Source of the DNA: Gilvimarinus sp. 2_MG-2023
GTDB taxonomy: Bacteria; Pseudomonadota; Gammaproteobacteria; Pseudomonadales; Cellvibrionaceae
Reading direction: 5' to 3'
Assembly (NCBI RefSeq): GCF_030547685.1
Contig: NZ_JAUOQM010000044.1
Span: 224,750-288,749 of the forward strand
Length of the DNA stretch: 64,000 nt
Positions 9,797 to 18,871 of the stretch are shown here, piece after piece. The translations under genes and the position numbers were made by a program. The notes below the pieces were generated by a model. It searched no databases. It saw only the letters and a program-made list of their open reading frames with translations, and was not told the DNA's origin. Within the stretch, counting starts at the first letter, position 1; every line of letters begins with the position of its first letter.

Positions 9797-10828
9797 TTAT
9801 GGCGTTGTCTTGGCCGGGCTTAAAGGTTTGATGCTACTGGGTAAAGTGCCTGTCCAGCGTTTAAACGCCCGTCGCAGATTGCGAATGTCGTGAAAATGAA
9901 GGCGTTCGGCAATTTCATCGTAAGTTAACTGCTGACGAGTCAGCCAATCGATGGCCAGTTCTTTACGAACACTGTCGTAGCGGTCTTGAAATCGAGTGTC
10001 GTGTTTTTTTAATTTTCGTTTAAGTGTGGCCGGGCTTATGCAAAGTTGTTCTGCTAATACTTCGAGCGTTAACTGGTGGGGTAGGTGAGTACGAATACAT
10101 TGGTCAATATAAGCGACAAAGCCTAGGGGTGGTTGTTGGCTCCATGCGGCTAGAAACTGATTGCGCGCAATAACCGCATTATTGACATTCGCTTGCCGAC
10201 AAGCGGTGGATAGCTGCGAGCGAGGTACTCTCATCGCCGCTATGTGTTGATTGGCAAATACACGTGAGCCAAAGTTAACCTGATATTGTTCTTCATTGTC
10301 TAATGGGCCGGGTAATAGGTAATCCCAACTTGGTTCGGCTTCGCACAAATGGTTGAGCAGCGAGGTGATGGCCGTCATCGATAACTGAAGCAAGAAGTGA
10401 AAGTGCTCGGTGTCAGTAATATTGTTTTGCCAGTGTAGGTAAAGATAATCCGGGTCGACCGATTTTCGGATATGAAGCAGTGGTGAAAGCGATGCTTGGC
10501 AAAGGACAAAATGATCAATGGCTTCAGATAAATGACTGGCAAACCAAACAGGGTTAATACTGGCCCCAAAGTTACCGGGGTATAGACGATGTCCTAACAA
10601 GTATGGAATATCGTTGCCGGGTAATAAGCGTCGCAAGTTGGTGATCAGTTGTAAGCATTGGTCAGGCTTAAGGATGAGTTCTCCGCTGAGATAATCCTCC
10701 CAGAAAACGCCTGTACCTCGCAGCAGTTTATCCATGTCGGTGTTGCGACTTTGGGCCAACTCTATAATAACCGCTGGGAATTGATGAGCGGGCACATAAC
10801 GCTCTTCCCTTTCAATCCAAGCGAGCAT
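9797..10828 (-). CDS. AraC-family transcriptional regulator
   Basis: A 343-residue regulator with an N-terminal sensing domain of the type found in OruR-like AraC proteins (about residues 20-205) and a C-terminal double helix-turn-helix (about 240-335: LTLEVLAEQLCISPATLKRKLKKH, then LTYDEIAERLHFHDIRNLRRAFKRWTG). It overlaps the upstream GGDEF gene by one base (TAATG), so the two are translationally coupled. A Pho box precedes the pair, which suggests expression under phosphate limitation. The effector and target genes are unknown; the phytase operon across the intergenic region is one candidate. Confidence 0.88.
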   Translation of the reverse strand: MLAWIEREERYVPAHQFPAVIIELAQSRNTDMDKLLRGTGVFWEDYLSGELILKPDQCLQLITNLRRLLPGNDIPYLLGHRLYPGNFGASINPVWFASHLSEAIDHFVLCQASLSPLLHIRKSVDPDYLYLHWQNNITDTEHFHFLLQLSMTAITSLLNHLCEAEPSWDYLLPGPLDNEEQYQVNFGSRVFANQHIAAMRVPRSQLSTACRQANVNNAVIARNQFLAAWSQQPPLGFVAYIDQCIRTHLPHQLTLEVLAEQLCISPATLKRKLKKHDTRFQDRYDSVRKELAIDWLTRQQLTYDEIAERLHFHDIRNLRRAFKRWTGTLPSSIKPLSPAKTTP

Positions 10829-11736
10829 TAGGCGGCACTCCCTAATTTTTTTTGATCCTTCGCCGCCATTAAGCGAACCGTGGCTATCTCCGTGATGGAT
10901 TCTTCTCGATCTGGGTTATCGGCGGCCACGCCGACGCTGGCATTGTGATAGACAGTGTCACCGTTGTTGGTTTTATAGGCAAAGCTGGCAACTGCCCGAA
11001 TCAATTGTTGTGCCAACTCATTTGCCATCAATTCGGGGGTGTTGGGTAGTACGATGGCAAAACGGTCACCGGCATACCGGCATAAGAGATCGCAGCGGCG
11101 TAAATTGAGAATTAACAGCTCGCTAAGTTCACGTAATAAGCGGTCGCCTTCCGAGTGCCCAAAGGTACGGTTGGTACTGTTAAAGCGATCCAAGTCCAAC
11201 AGGATGAGCGCTAGTGGTTGATGGTTAGCCCGGCATTGGCGAATCTGCTGACTGAGTTGCAGCTTGAGAAATCGTGCATCGCCTAAATCGGTAAGCTGAT
11301 CTTGCCAGCGGTATTCTCGGGTTTCTTGTTCCCTGCGCCGTCTCTGCTCAAGAAATACCAGTTGTTCTTTATGCCAGTGATATAGCCCAAACGTTAATAC
11401 AATTAAGCCAAAAGGCATCAGCAGTGACTCTAGGGCGCCGCGAAAAAAAGATTCGTCTGGCAGCGCAATAATTTCATCCAGTAGATCTTGAAATGTGCCG
11501 ATAAATATAAAACCCAAACCTAAACATAGGAAATTGGTGACACTGCCGGCTGGGCGGCTGTTAAGTATAAAGACAAGCCACATAGCCGCCAGTAAACTCA
11601 CCCCGCCCTCACCGACGATATCAAACCAATCGATATCGCCCCACAGTTTTGGATCACCCAATGCCAATGTCAGCAGTATGGTGAAGTTGGTCGCTATGGC
11701 TATAAAGAGTAATTTCCATTTGTGCAGTTTGATCAT
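10828..11736 (-). CDS. Membrane GGDEF-domain protein with degenerate signature
   Basis: A 302-residue protein with about four transmembrane segments (roughly residues 9-26, 45-60, 66-83, 103-120), a short coiled linker rich in Arg/Glu (128-143), and a GGDEF domain (145-300). The signature reads AGDRF (222-226) instead of GGDEF/GGEEF: the Ala is tolerated in some active cyclases, but Arg225 replaces the fourth-position Glu. The inhibitory-site motif RxxD is intact (R213-D216), exactly five residues ahead. It is therefore probably a poor or inactive cyclase that can still bind c-di-GMP; this is inference. It is cotranscribed with the AraC gene behind a Pho box 48 bp from the start. Confidence 0.85.
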   Translation of the reverse strand: MIKLHKWKLLFIAIATNFTILLTLALGDPKLWGDIDWFDIVGEGGVSLLAAMWLVFILNSRPAGSVTNFLCLGLGFIFIGTFQDLLDEIIALPDESFFRGALESLLMPFGLIVLTFGLYHWHKEQLVFLEQRRRREQETREYRWQDQLTDLGDARFLKLQLSQQIRQCRANHQPLALILLDLDRFNSTNRTFGHSEGDRLLRELSELLILNLRRCDLLCRYAGDRFAIVLPNTPELMANELAQQLIRAVASFAYKTNNGDTVYHNASVGVAADNPDREESITEIATVRLMAAKDQKKLGSAA

Positions 11737-11783
11737 GGGCGTCAGTAACAGATAGGAGTTTGCATTCTGTCTACCAGCGATTT

Positions 11784-11801
11784 GTAACAGTTTTATGACA
11801 G
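11784..11801 (-). promoter_or_regulatory. Pho box facing the GGDEF/araC operon
   Basis: On the minus strand this reads CTGTCAT-AAAA-CTGTTAC: two 7-bp direct repeats separated by 4 bp, one base off the E. coli PhoB consensus in the second repeat. It lies 48 bp upstream of the GGDEF start, and TAGACA about 10 bp downstream could serve as the -10 element, the usual geometry of PhoB-activated promoters. Confidence 0.8.
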
Positions 11802-11997
11802 TAGATTCGACGTGAAGGAGCGAATAAATTTCAACCTGAGGGGCAAATCAGCTCATGCAATTTTTATTAAATTAACCGTCTGAAGCTGGTTGAGTGGCGG
11901 TGTTCATGGGTTGGTTCGGTGTCAGTTGGACTTATAGGGGGGCCGATGGGCTCAATGGCGTCTCCACAGTGGCAGAAAGAGCCCCTTGGCTGGAGTG

Positions 11998-12031
11998 CTG
12001 TCACACTATTGTCACCTGAGCTTTCTAGCGT
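11998..12031 (+). promoter_or_regulatory. Pho box and -10 for the phytase/PhoX operon
   Basis: Positions 11998-12015 read CTGTCAC-ACTA-TTGTCAC, two 7-bp direct repeats with a 4-bp spacer, matching the PhoB-binding consensus. Ten bases later TAGCGT (12026-12031) fits a -10 element. The site is 82 bp upstream of the TonB-receptor start. The products of the operon (phytase, PhoX) are classic phosphate-starvation functions, which supports the assignment. Confidence 0.85.
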
Positions 12032-12096
12032 GGCCTCACTTTTACCGCCTAGCGCGGATATAAATAACACGACAGCCTTAACGTGGGGAACGAACC

Positions 12097-14865
12097 GTGA
12101 CTGTGTACTCTTTGAAAAACAAAACGTTTAAACGCAACTTATTGATTGGTGCCATCAGTGCGATAGCGGCCAGTAATGTCTGGGCCGATGGGCAAGTTCG
12201 CGGTCAATTAACGGCCGAGCTCAGTGGCTTGCCTCTGCAGGGAAGTCGCATCAAACTTGAAGAGCTCAATGTGAGTACGGTAACCGCACGCGATGGGCGC
12301 TTTGCATTAAGTGGTATTGCCGCCGGTGACTATACGTTGAGTGTTAGCTACCTCGGGGTTGAAACCCTATCGCGTCAGGTGACGGTGCGCGATGATGAGA
12401 CACTCATCAGCAATTTCCAAATCGCACCCTCTAAGCCCAATACGGAATATCTGATTGTTTTAGGTCAGGCCGGTAGTTTAAACAAAGCGTTAAACCGCCA
12501 GCGTTCAGCGGATAATGTCGTCAGTGCCGTGTCGGCCGATGCGATTGGTCAGCTGCCCGACACAAACGTCTCTGAAGCACTGCAGCGTTTACCCGGTCTG
12601 TCGGTTGAGCGAGATCAGGGTGAAGGTCGCTATGTTCGGGTGCGTGGTTTGGGTCCAGATTATAACGCCGTGACCATTAACGGTGTCAGCTTGCCTTCGC
12701 CCGACAGTGGTCGACGGGCCGTTGCGCTCGATGTTATTCCCTCTGACCTTCTGGAAGGTTTGGTCGTCAGCAAAACCCTCACGCCGGATATGGATGCCAA
12801 CGCACTGGGCGGCAGTATTGATATTCAAAGTTTGTCCGCATTTGATCGCGACGGTATGTTTTACTCCTTCACGGCCGAAGGAAGCTACAATGACCTGACC
12901 GAAGAAAGCAGCCCGAAATTGGCCTTAACCGCATCCGATCAGTTTAGCATCGGCTCGGGTGAAGACAATTTTGGTGTGGCCGCTGGTGTCAGTTGGTACG
13001 ACCGCTCCTTTGGTTCAGACAATGTCGAAACCGGTGGTGGTTGGGACTTTGATGATGAGGGTGTATTACTGGAAGAAATCGAGCAGCGCGATTACACGGT
13101 TAACCGTGAGCGCTCAGGCATTACTCTGAATATGGATTACAAACCCAGTGACAATACCGACTTGTACTGGCGCAATCTGTTTAGCCGCTATACCGACTCC
13201 GAAATTCGCCTGGCGAATATTTATGAGTTCGAAGATGGTGTCATGGCCGGTCAAAGCGGTGTTGCCGAGGTTGAGCGTGAGTTAAAAGACCGAGCTGAAA
13301 CGCAAGAAATTTTTTCCACCTCCTTCGGCGGTAGCACCCGTGCTGGCAACTGGACTCTGGATTACCGGGCGGCATTGTCTGAATCGGGAGAGGATGAGCC
13401 CGAGCATGTTGGCGGCGCTGTGTTCTCCGGTAGCGATGCCTTTGACGGTGTATCTTTTACCGACACCGTTCAGCCTCTGTTGACGGTACCGGCGAGCTTT
13501 TCTGACGCCAGTGCTTACGAATTGGATGAAGTTGAATGGGCGTCGTCGCAAACTAACGATGAAGAGCGCTCTTTCCAGTTGGATATCACCCGCGATTTAT
13601 TTTTAGGTGAAAATTCCGTTCAATTAAAATTCGGCGGTAAATATCGCGAGCGGGAAAAAGACAATAATGTCGATGTGTGGGTCTACGAAGATTTTGACGA
13701 ATTTGGTTTTAGCGACGATCAACTAAACTTTGCCGATTACAGCGATGCCGCACCCGATTACTCACTGGGTTATTTTGGCCCGGGCATTAACCCGCAGGCC
13801 GTTGCCAGTGCGATCGCTCCGCTTGATAAAAACGAGTTTTACAGCGAAGAAGATTCGCGCATTGAAGACTTTGTGGTGCAAGAGGATGTCGCCGCGGCTT
13901 ACCTAATGGGGCGTATTGACCTTGGTGATTTACGCCTAATGGGTGGTGTGCGCTATGAAGACACAGATTTTAATGCCATGGGCACCCGTTACGACGGCGA
14001 TGACTTCAGCGATACCCAGGCCAGCAAACAGTATGACCATGTACTGCCATCATTACATGCTCGCTACCTGCTGGGCGAGAACACGCAGTTGCGCGCCTCG
14101 TGGAGCAACGCCTTGGTTCGTCCTAACTTTGAGCAGGTTGCGCCATTTTTTGTGATCGATGACGAAGAGGCCGAATTCGGCAATCCAGATCTGGAGGCGA
14201 TGGAGTCGGGCAATATCGATGTGGGTATTGAACACTACATGGGCGTGGCAGGCGTAGTGTCGGCGTTTGCGTATTACAAAGAAATTGATAACTTTATTTA
14301 CCAGACAGATGTAGCCGGCACGCCAGGCTATGAAAATTACGATGAGGCAATTACATTTGGCAACGGCGATAGCGCCGAGGTGTATGGCATTGAGCTGGCC
14401 TTATCAAAACAGCTGGATTTCTTGCCTGCGCCTTTTGATGGTCTCTTGGTAACGGCGAACGCTACCGTGTCCGACTCGGAAGCTACCATGAGCTACTTTG
14501 ATGAAGACGAAGGCGCCATGACCCGCACCATCACTATGCCAAGTCAATCGGATACGACGGGTAATCTTAGCCTGGGGTATGAGTCAAGCAGTTTTAGTGT
14601 GCGTCTGGCGGCCAATTACAAGTCGGAATACTTGTTGGAAGTCGGTGATGTTAGTGACAGCGAAGAAGACGCCTACATCGATGAGCAAACGCAATTGGAT
14701 TTTTCGGCTCGCTATTACGTCAATGACGGTGTTCAGGTTTACTTTGAAGCGCTTAACTTAACGGATGAACCCTACTACGCCTATTTAAATAACCGCGCCT
14801 ATAACGCGCAGTACGAAAGTTATGGTTTGACGTTTAAGCTGGGCTTGACTGTGACCAATTTTTAA
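12097..14865 (+). CDS. TonB-dependent receptor, probably for a phosphorylated substrate
   Basis: A 922-residue outer-membrane receptor. After a signal peptide (ending NVWA) comes a carboxypeptidase-regulatory-like domain (about 32-108, GLPLQGSRIKLEEL, SGIAAGDYTLSVSY), then a possible TonB box (EYLIVLGQ), the plug (about 130-260, with VRVRGLGPDYNAVTINGV) and a 22-strand-type barrel ending in the typical aromatic C-terminus (KLGLTVTNF). Start is GTG at 12097 with GGGGAA upstream. It heads an operon with a phytase and PhoX, so inositol phosphates or other phosphoesters are the probable ligand; receptor-phytase neighbours are known from other aquatic proteobacteria. Confidence 0.92.
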   Translation: MTVYSLKNKTFKRNLLIGAISAIAASNVWADGQVRGQLTAELSGLPLQGSRIKLEELNVSTVTARDGRFALSGIAAGDYTLSVSYLGVETLSRQVTVRDDETLISNFQIAPSKPNTEYLIVLGQAGSLNKALNRQRSADNVVSAVSADAIGQLPDTNVSEALQRLPGLSVERDQGEGRYVRVRGLGPDYNAVTINGVSLPSPDSGRRAVALDVIPSDLLEGLVVSKTLTPDMDANALGGSIDIQSLSAFDRDGMFYSFTAEGSYNDLTEESSPKLALTASDQFSIGSGEDNFGVAAGVSWYDRSFGSDNVETGGGWDFDDEGVLLEEIEQRDYTVNRERSGITLNMDYKPSDNTDLYWRNLFSRYTDSEIRLANIYEFEDGVMAGQSGVAEVERELKDRAETQEIFSTSFGGSTRAGNWTLDYRAALSESGEDEPEHVGGAVFSGSDAFDGVSFTDTVQPLLTVPASFSDASAYELDEVEWASSQTNDEERSFQLDITRDLFLGENSVQLKFGGKYREREKDNNVDVWVYEDFDEFGFSDDQLNFADYSDAAPDYSLGYFGPGINPQAVASAIAPLDKNEFYSEEDSRIEDFVVQEDVAAAYLMGRIDLGDLRLMGGVRYEDTDFNAMGTRYDGDDFSDTQASKQYDHVLPSLHARYLLGENTQLRASWSNALVRPNFEQVAPFFVIDDEEAEFGNPDLEAMESGNIDVGIEHYMGVAGVVSAFAYYKEIDNFIYQTDVAGTPGYENYDEAITFGNGDSAEVYGIELALSKQLDFLPAPFDGLLVTANATVSDSEATMSYFDEDEGAMTRTITMPSQSDTTGNLSLGYESSSFSVRLAANYKSEYLLEVGDVSDSEEDAYIDEQTQLDFSARYYVNDGVQVYFEALNLTDEPYYAYLNNRAYNAQYESYGLTFKLGLTVTNF

Positions 14866-14878
14866 TTGCAACACCGAG

Positions 14879-14912
14879 AGAGGCTAAGTCGCTGCGACAG
14901 GATTTAGCCTCT
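14879..14912 (+). other. Intercistronic stem-loop before the phytase gene
   Basis: AGAGGCTAA (14879-14887) pairs perfectly with TTAGCCTCT (14904-14912), and GTC/GAC can pair inside. No T-run follows, so it is unlikely to be a strong terminator. It could act as an RNA-processing or stability element that sets receptor and phytase levels apart. Confidence 0.6.
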
Positions 14913-14940
14913 TATGCTTCTGCAACCGATGGAAAAGAAT

Positions 14941-16791
14941 ATGCGAGTAACCACACTAATAAGCGCATTGGCGCTAACCTTAAGTGTTAATGCCTGTGCC
15001 AATAATGAAACGGATAACCTGACGGCGAGTATTGCTGCACCGCTTGCCAATCAATCGGGCGGCTGGGCCAGTATCAATCAGGCCGGACAATTAATGATCG
15101 ACAACACGGTTGTGGTTGATTATGCCCAGTTGCTCGATACCATGCCCCTAAACGCCACGACTTTGGTGGCAACCACCGTAGGCATTGAGGCGGCAGCGCA
15201 CGTTTATCGGGTGAGTGATCAAGGCACAGAACTGATAGCGGCTTTGCCGTCGCCGGAATTTTTACCAGAAACTTTGTGTCTGGCTCCGGCAGGTGAGGAT
15301 CAAGCGGCACTTTTTGTCGTCGATGAACGAGGCAAGGCCGAGCACTGGTTGGTGTCTGTCGGCAATACAATAGAACCGGTCAAAGTACGTGACCTGTCTA
15401 TCGCTCCCAATAGCATTGCCTGTGATGCCGACCAGCATGGTGGCATATTCGCGGTGGAAGAGGAAGTCGGTATTTGGCGTTACCAAGCCAACCCTGAATT
15501 GCCGCCCGGCCGAGAGTTGATTGATTTAGCCGCGCCCCGCGGGCAGCTGCCAGGCGGCGCTGAAGCACTGGCGGTGGTAGGTGACGAAGTCGTTGCGATT
15601 GCCGCTGAGAGTAAAGAGGTGTTGGCTTATCGCCAAACGGATGCGGGCTGGGAGGCCACACGTATTGGCCAGTGGGACGGTTTGACTGAGGCCGAAAACC
15701 TGCACGCATGGATAAAAGATGGCAAATTGCACTTAGTTGTCCGGGACGATGCCACAGGGCAAAGCGTGCAAAAAACGCTGGACTATCAACCAATAGCCAA
15801 GCCAGTAGCGCAAAAAAGTATTGAGGTTGCCCGTGTGCAACCGACGATGCAGACCGAGCCCGTCGAGCGTTTTGGCGATGCGGCGGACGATCCGGCTATC
15901 TGGGTTCACCCGAGCCGACCTGCGCACAGCCGTATTCTCGGGACCGATAAAAAACACGGTTTGGCGGTTTACGACTTACAGGGCACGCTGCTGAGCATGC
16001 TGCCAACGGGCCGACTGAATAATGTCGATCTGCGCTATGGTTTCGATTTTGGTAATGGTGTGGCCGATATCGCCGTTGCCAGCCAGCGCAATGACAACAG
16101 TTTGTCTGTGTACCGTATTCACCCGACTGAGGGTTCGGTAACGCATCTGGCCGAGTTGCCCACCGGGTTGGAGGAAATCTACGGTCTGTGTATGTACCAA
16201 AATAACGAGGCGACCTACGCCATTGCCAATGGTAAAAGCGGGCGCTTTGAGCAGTACCGGTTGCACGCTGATAATGGCGATGTTACCGCGACGCTGGCGC
16301 GCGAGTTTGCTGTAGCCACACAGCCTGAAGGTTGTGTGGCCGATGATGCCCGCGGTCGCTTATTTGTCGGCGAGGAAGGTTACGGTGTTTGGACGCTCTC
16401 CGCCCTGGCCGAAGACCCCGCTCAACTGGAGCTGGTAAAAGGCATTGATGCAACGCTGGTGGCGGATGTCGAGGGTATGGCACTGTATCCGGCGGTGAAC
16501 AGTCAGTATCTGATTGTCTCCAGCCAGGGTGACAACGCCTATGTGGTGCTCAGCGCGCATGCACCCTATAAGGTTTTGGGTAAATTTAGTGTGGGCAATA
16601 ACCTTGCGGCGGGTATCGATGCCATTAGCGAAACCGACGGCTTGGAAGTCACCCACCGTTCTTTGGGTAAAGGATTAGAAAAAGGGGCTTTTGTGGCGCA
16701 AGATGGGCACAATGTCATACCAGAGCAACCTCAGAACTTTAAACTGGTGCCCTGGCAAGCTATTGCAAAGGAGTTAGAACTCAATGAATAA
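14941..16791 (+). CDS. Two-domain beta-propeller 3-phytase, lipoprotein
   Basis: Alkaline Ca-dependent beta-propeller phytase (616 residues) that releases phosphate from inositol hexakisphosphate. The catalytic domain starts at about residue 310 with the family signature DDPAIWVHP, then ILGTDKKHGLAVYDLQG and NNVDLRYGF, and runs to the end. Residues 25-290 form a second, diverged propeller-like domain without these motifs, as in dual-domain phytases. The N-terminus ends in VNAC, a plausible lipobox, so the enzyme is probably lipid-anchored. Start: ATG at 14941 with GGAAAAG upstream; the two earlier in-frame ATGs lack a ribosome-binding site. Its stop overlaps the phoX start by 8 bp. Confidence 0.92.
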   Translation: MRVTTLISALALTLSVNACANNETDNLTASIAAPLANQSGGWASINQAGQLMIDNTVVVDYAQLLDTMPLNATTLVATTVGIEAAAHVYRVSDQGTELIAALPSPEFLPETLCLAPAGEDQAALFVVDERGKAEHWLVSVGNTIEPVKVRDLSIAPNSIACDADQHGGIFAVEEEVGIWRYQANPELPPGRELIDLAAPRGQLPGGAEALAVVGDEVVAIAAESKEVLAYRQTDAGWEATRIGQWDGLTEAENLHAWIKDGKLHLVVRDDATGQSVQKTLDYQPIAKPVAQKSIEVARVQPTMQTEPVERFGDAADDPAIWVHPSRPAHSRILGTDKKHGLAVYDLQGTLLSMLPTGRLNNVDLRYGFDFGNGVADIAVASQRNDNSLSVYRIHPTEGSVTHLAELPTGLEEIYGLCMYQNNEATYAIANGKSGRFEQYRLHADNGDVTATLAREFAVATQPEGCVADDARGRLFVGEEGYGVWTLSALAEDPAQLELVKGIDATLVADVEGMALYPAVNSQYLIVSSQGDNAYVVLSAHAPYKVLGKFSVGNNLAAGIDAISETDGLEVTHRSLGKGLEKGAFVAQDGHNVIPEQPQNFKLVPWQAIAKELELNE

Positions 16792-18805
16792 GCCCGGCAA
16801 TACCCATTCACTACACACCCCCTACGGGGACGGTGATATCGATGACATCCCGGTTAACCCGAGGTTAACCGGCTCATCGATGGCAGAAACACTGGAACAA
16901 ATCTCCATATCGCGGCGCTCTGTGTTAACAGGCTCGGCCGCGACTTGCCTGGCGCTTGGCGCCGGGCCTTTTTCGTTGAGCGCCTGCAGCTCATCGGAGT
17001 CGCACAATACAAGCGCAGTATTTCGCGACAGCGTGCGCCCCGCCATTGGTTTTAAATCAGTGCCGGTAGCGCTGGGCGATAGCGTCGACGTGGTCACTGT
17101 GCCCGAGGGTTACACGGCGCGCCCCTTTTTTAGCTGGGGTGACCCAGTGCTGGCCGAGGCGCCCGCCTGGACGCAAGACGCCAGCGCCGATGCGGCCGCC
17201 CAAGCTGCGCAAGCCGGGCAAAACCACGACGGCATGCACTTTTTCCCCTTCCCCGATGCCCCCAACGAGCACGGCCTATTGGTGATCAATCACGAGTACA
17301 TTAACGATAGCTTGCACCCGCAGGGCCCCAGTGTGACCGAAGGTGCAAAGGGGGAGAAAGTCCGCCCTCTGGCCGAGGTGCAAAAAGAGCAAGCTGCCCA
17401 CGGCGTCAGTGTGATCGAACTGAAAAAAGATGCCCAAGGCCAGTGGCAGCGTTTGTGGCCATCGCGCTACAACCGACGCTTAACCGCCAACACCCCGATG
17501 GAGATTCGCGGTCCGGCAGCCGGTAGCGACGCCATGAAAACCGCCCAGGACCCAACCGGTACCAGAGTGCTGGGCACATTAAATAACTGCGCGATGGGCG
17601 TTACGCCCTGGGGCACTTATTTAACCTGCGAGGAAAACTGGAAAAACTATTTCGCCAACCGCGACGAAAAAGACTGGCAGGCGCGCCCGGCACACAAACG
17701 CTATGGTATTGCCCAGGGTGAGCACAGCCACTACAACTATTGGGAGTCGGCCGACGATCGCTTTGACGCGACCCCCAATGCCGCTTTACCCCATCAGGGC
17801 TTTGTCAATGAACCCAATCGGTTTGGCTGGGTGGTGGAAATTGACCCCTTTGACCCAAATTCGACCCCCATCAAGCGGACCGCTTTCGGGCGTTTAGCGC
17901 GCGAAGGTGCCACCTGTGTGTTGGCCGACGACGGCACGATGGCATTTTATTCGGGCGACGATACCCGCGGCGAATACGTCTATAAATTTGTACCCGATGG
18001 CCGCTACGATGCCGAGCGCCCGGAGCACAACAAACACTTGCTCGACAGCGGCACGGTTTACTGTGCTCAGTACAACGCCGACGGTACCGGTCGCTGGTTG
18101 CCGCTGATATACGGTCAAAACGGTTTGGATGCTAGCAAGGGTTTTAGTTCTCAGGCCGATGTGCTGATTAATCTGCGCGGCGCCGCCGATGTGGTCGGTG
18201 CCACCTCCATGGATCGTCCGGAGTGGGTTGCCGTGCACTCGCAAACCACCGATGGTTATGTCTCTCTTACCAACAACTACAAACGTGGAGTCGAGCCCGG
18301 GCAGCCACTGGACGCGGCCAACCCACGGGCGGATAACGACCACGGGCAAATACTGCGCTGGCGCGAACACGGGCAAAAGCCCACCGCCACCACCTTTGAC
18401 TGGGAATTGTTTTTACTGGCGGGCCCGGTATTAAGTACCATCGATAAAGCCGGCCAAATCAAGCCCCTGGAAGGTGATCGCTTCTCTTGTCCAGACGGTA
18501 TGTGGTTTGATGGCGATGACCGCCTGTGGATTGCCACCGACTACAACGCACTGGGAGCGGCTTACCAAGGTCAAGGTAGCAATCAGATACTCTGCGCCGA
18601 CACGGTCACCCGTGAGGTTAAACGGTTTGCCACCGGCCCCGTTGGTGCTGAGCTGACCGGCCTGACCGGCACTCCCGATGGCACCGCATTTTGGTTTAAT
18701 GTGCAGCACCCGGGAATTAGCTATCCCAGTAGTGACGGCAAGTCGCGCCCGCGCTCAACCACTATCTTGGTGACCAAAGACGATGGTGGCGTGATCGGTA
18801 CTTAA
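16784..18805 (+). CDS. phoX: PhoX-family alkaline phosphatase (DUF839)
   Basis: A 673-residue member of the PhoX family, Ca/Fe-dependent phosphomonoesterases exported folded by the Tat system. A twin-arginine signal is present at about residues 43-70 (SRRSVLTGSAATCLALGAG) and ends in LSAC, so it may also be lipid-anchored. Family blocks include VINHEYIND, GTLNNCAMGVTPWGTYLTCEENW and the C-terminal DGMWFDGDDRLWIATD. It overlaps the phytase gene by 8 bp (ATGAATAA), so the two are translationally coupled. Together with the phytase it would strip phosphate from organic esters in the periplasm or at the surface under phosphate starvation. Confidence 0.93.
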   Translation: MNKPGNTHSLHTPYGDGDIDDIPVNPRLTGSSMAETLEQISISRRSVLTGSAATCLALGAGPFSLSACSSSESHNTSAVFRDSVRPAIGFKSVPVALGDSVDVVTVPEGYTARPFFSWGDPVLAEAPAWTQDASADAAAQAAQAGQNHDGMHFFPFPDAPNEHGLLVINHEYINDSLHPQGPSVTEGAKGEKVRPLAEVQKEQAAHGVSVIELKKDAQGQWQRLWPSRYNRRLTANTPMEIRGPAAGSDAMKTAQDPTGTRVLGTLNNCAMGVTPWGTYLTCEENWKNYFANRDEKDWQARPAHKRYGIAQGEHSHYNYWESADDRFDATPNAALPHQGFVNEPNRFGWVVEIDPFDPNSTPIKRTAFGRLAREGATCVLADDGTMAFYSGDDTRGEYVYKFVPDGRYDAERPEHNKHLLDSGTVYCAQYNADGTGRWLPLIYGQNGLDASKGFSSQADVLINLRGAADVVGATSMDRPEWVAVHSQTTDGYVSLTNNYKRGVEPGQPLDAANPRADNDHGQILRWREHGQKPTATTFDWELFLLAGPVLSTIDKAGQIKPLEGDRFSCPDGMWFDGDDRLWIATDYNALGAAYQGQGSNQILCADTVTREVKRFATGPVGAELTGLTGTPDGTAFWFNVQHPGISYPSSDGKSRPRSTTILVTKDDGGVIGT

Positions 18806-18836
18806 TGACGACTTAGAGCGAATATTCGTTTTCCTT

Positions 18837-18865
18837 AGCAGAGCCTCCGGGCTCTGCTTTTTTTT
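18837..18865 (+). terminator. Rho-independent terminator of the phytase/PhoX operon
   Basis: A 9-bp perfect stem (AGCAGAGCC / GGCTCTGCT) with a TCCG tetraloop followed by a run of eight T residues, 32 bp after the phoX stop codon. Confidence 0.95.
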
Positions 18866-18871
18866 GCCGGT

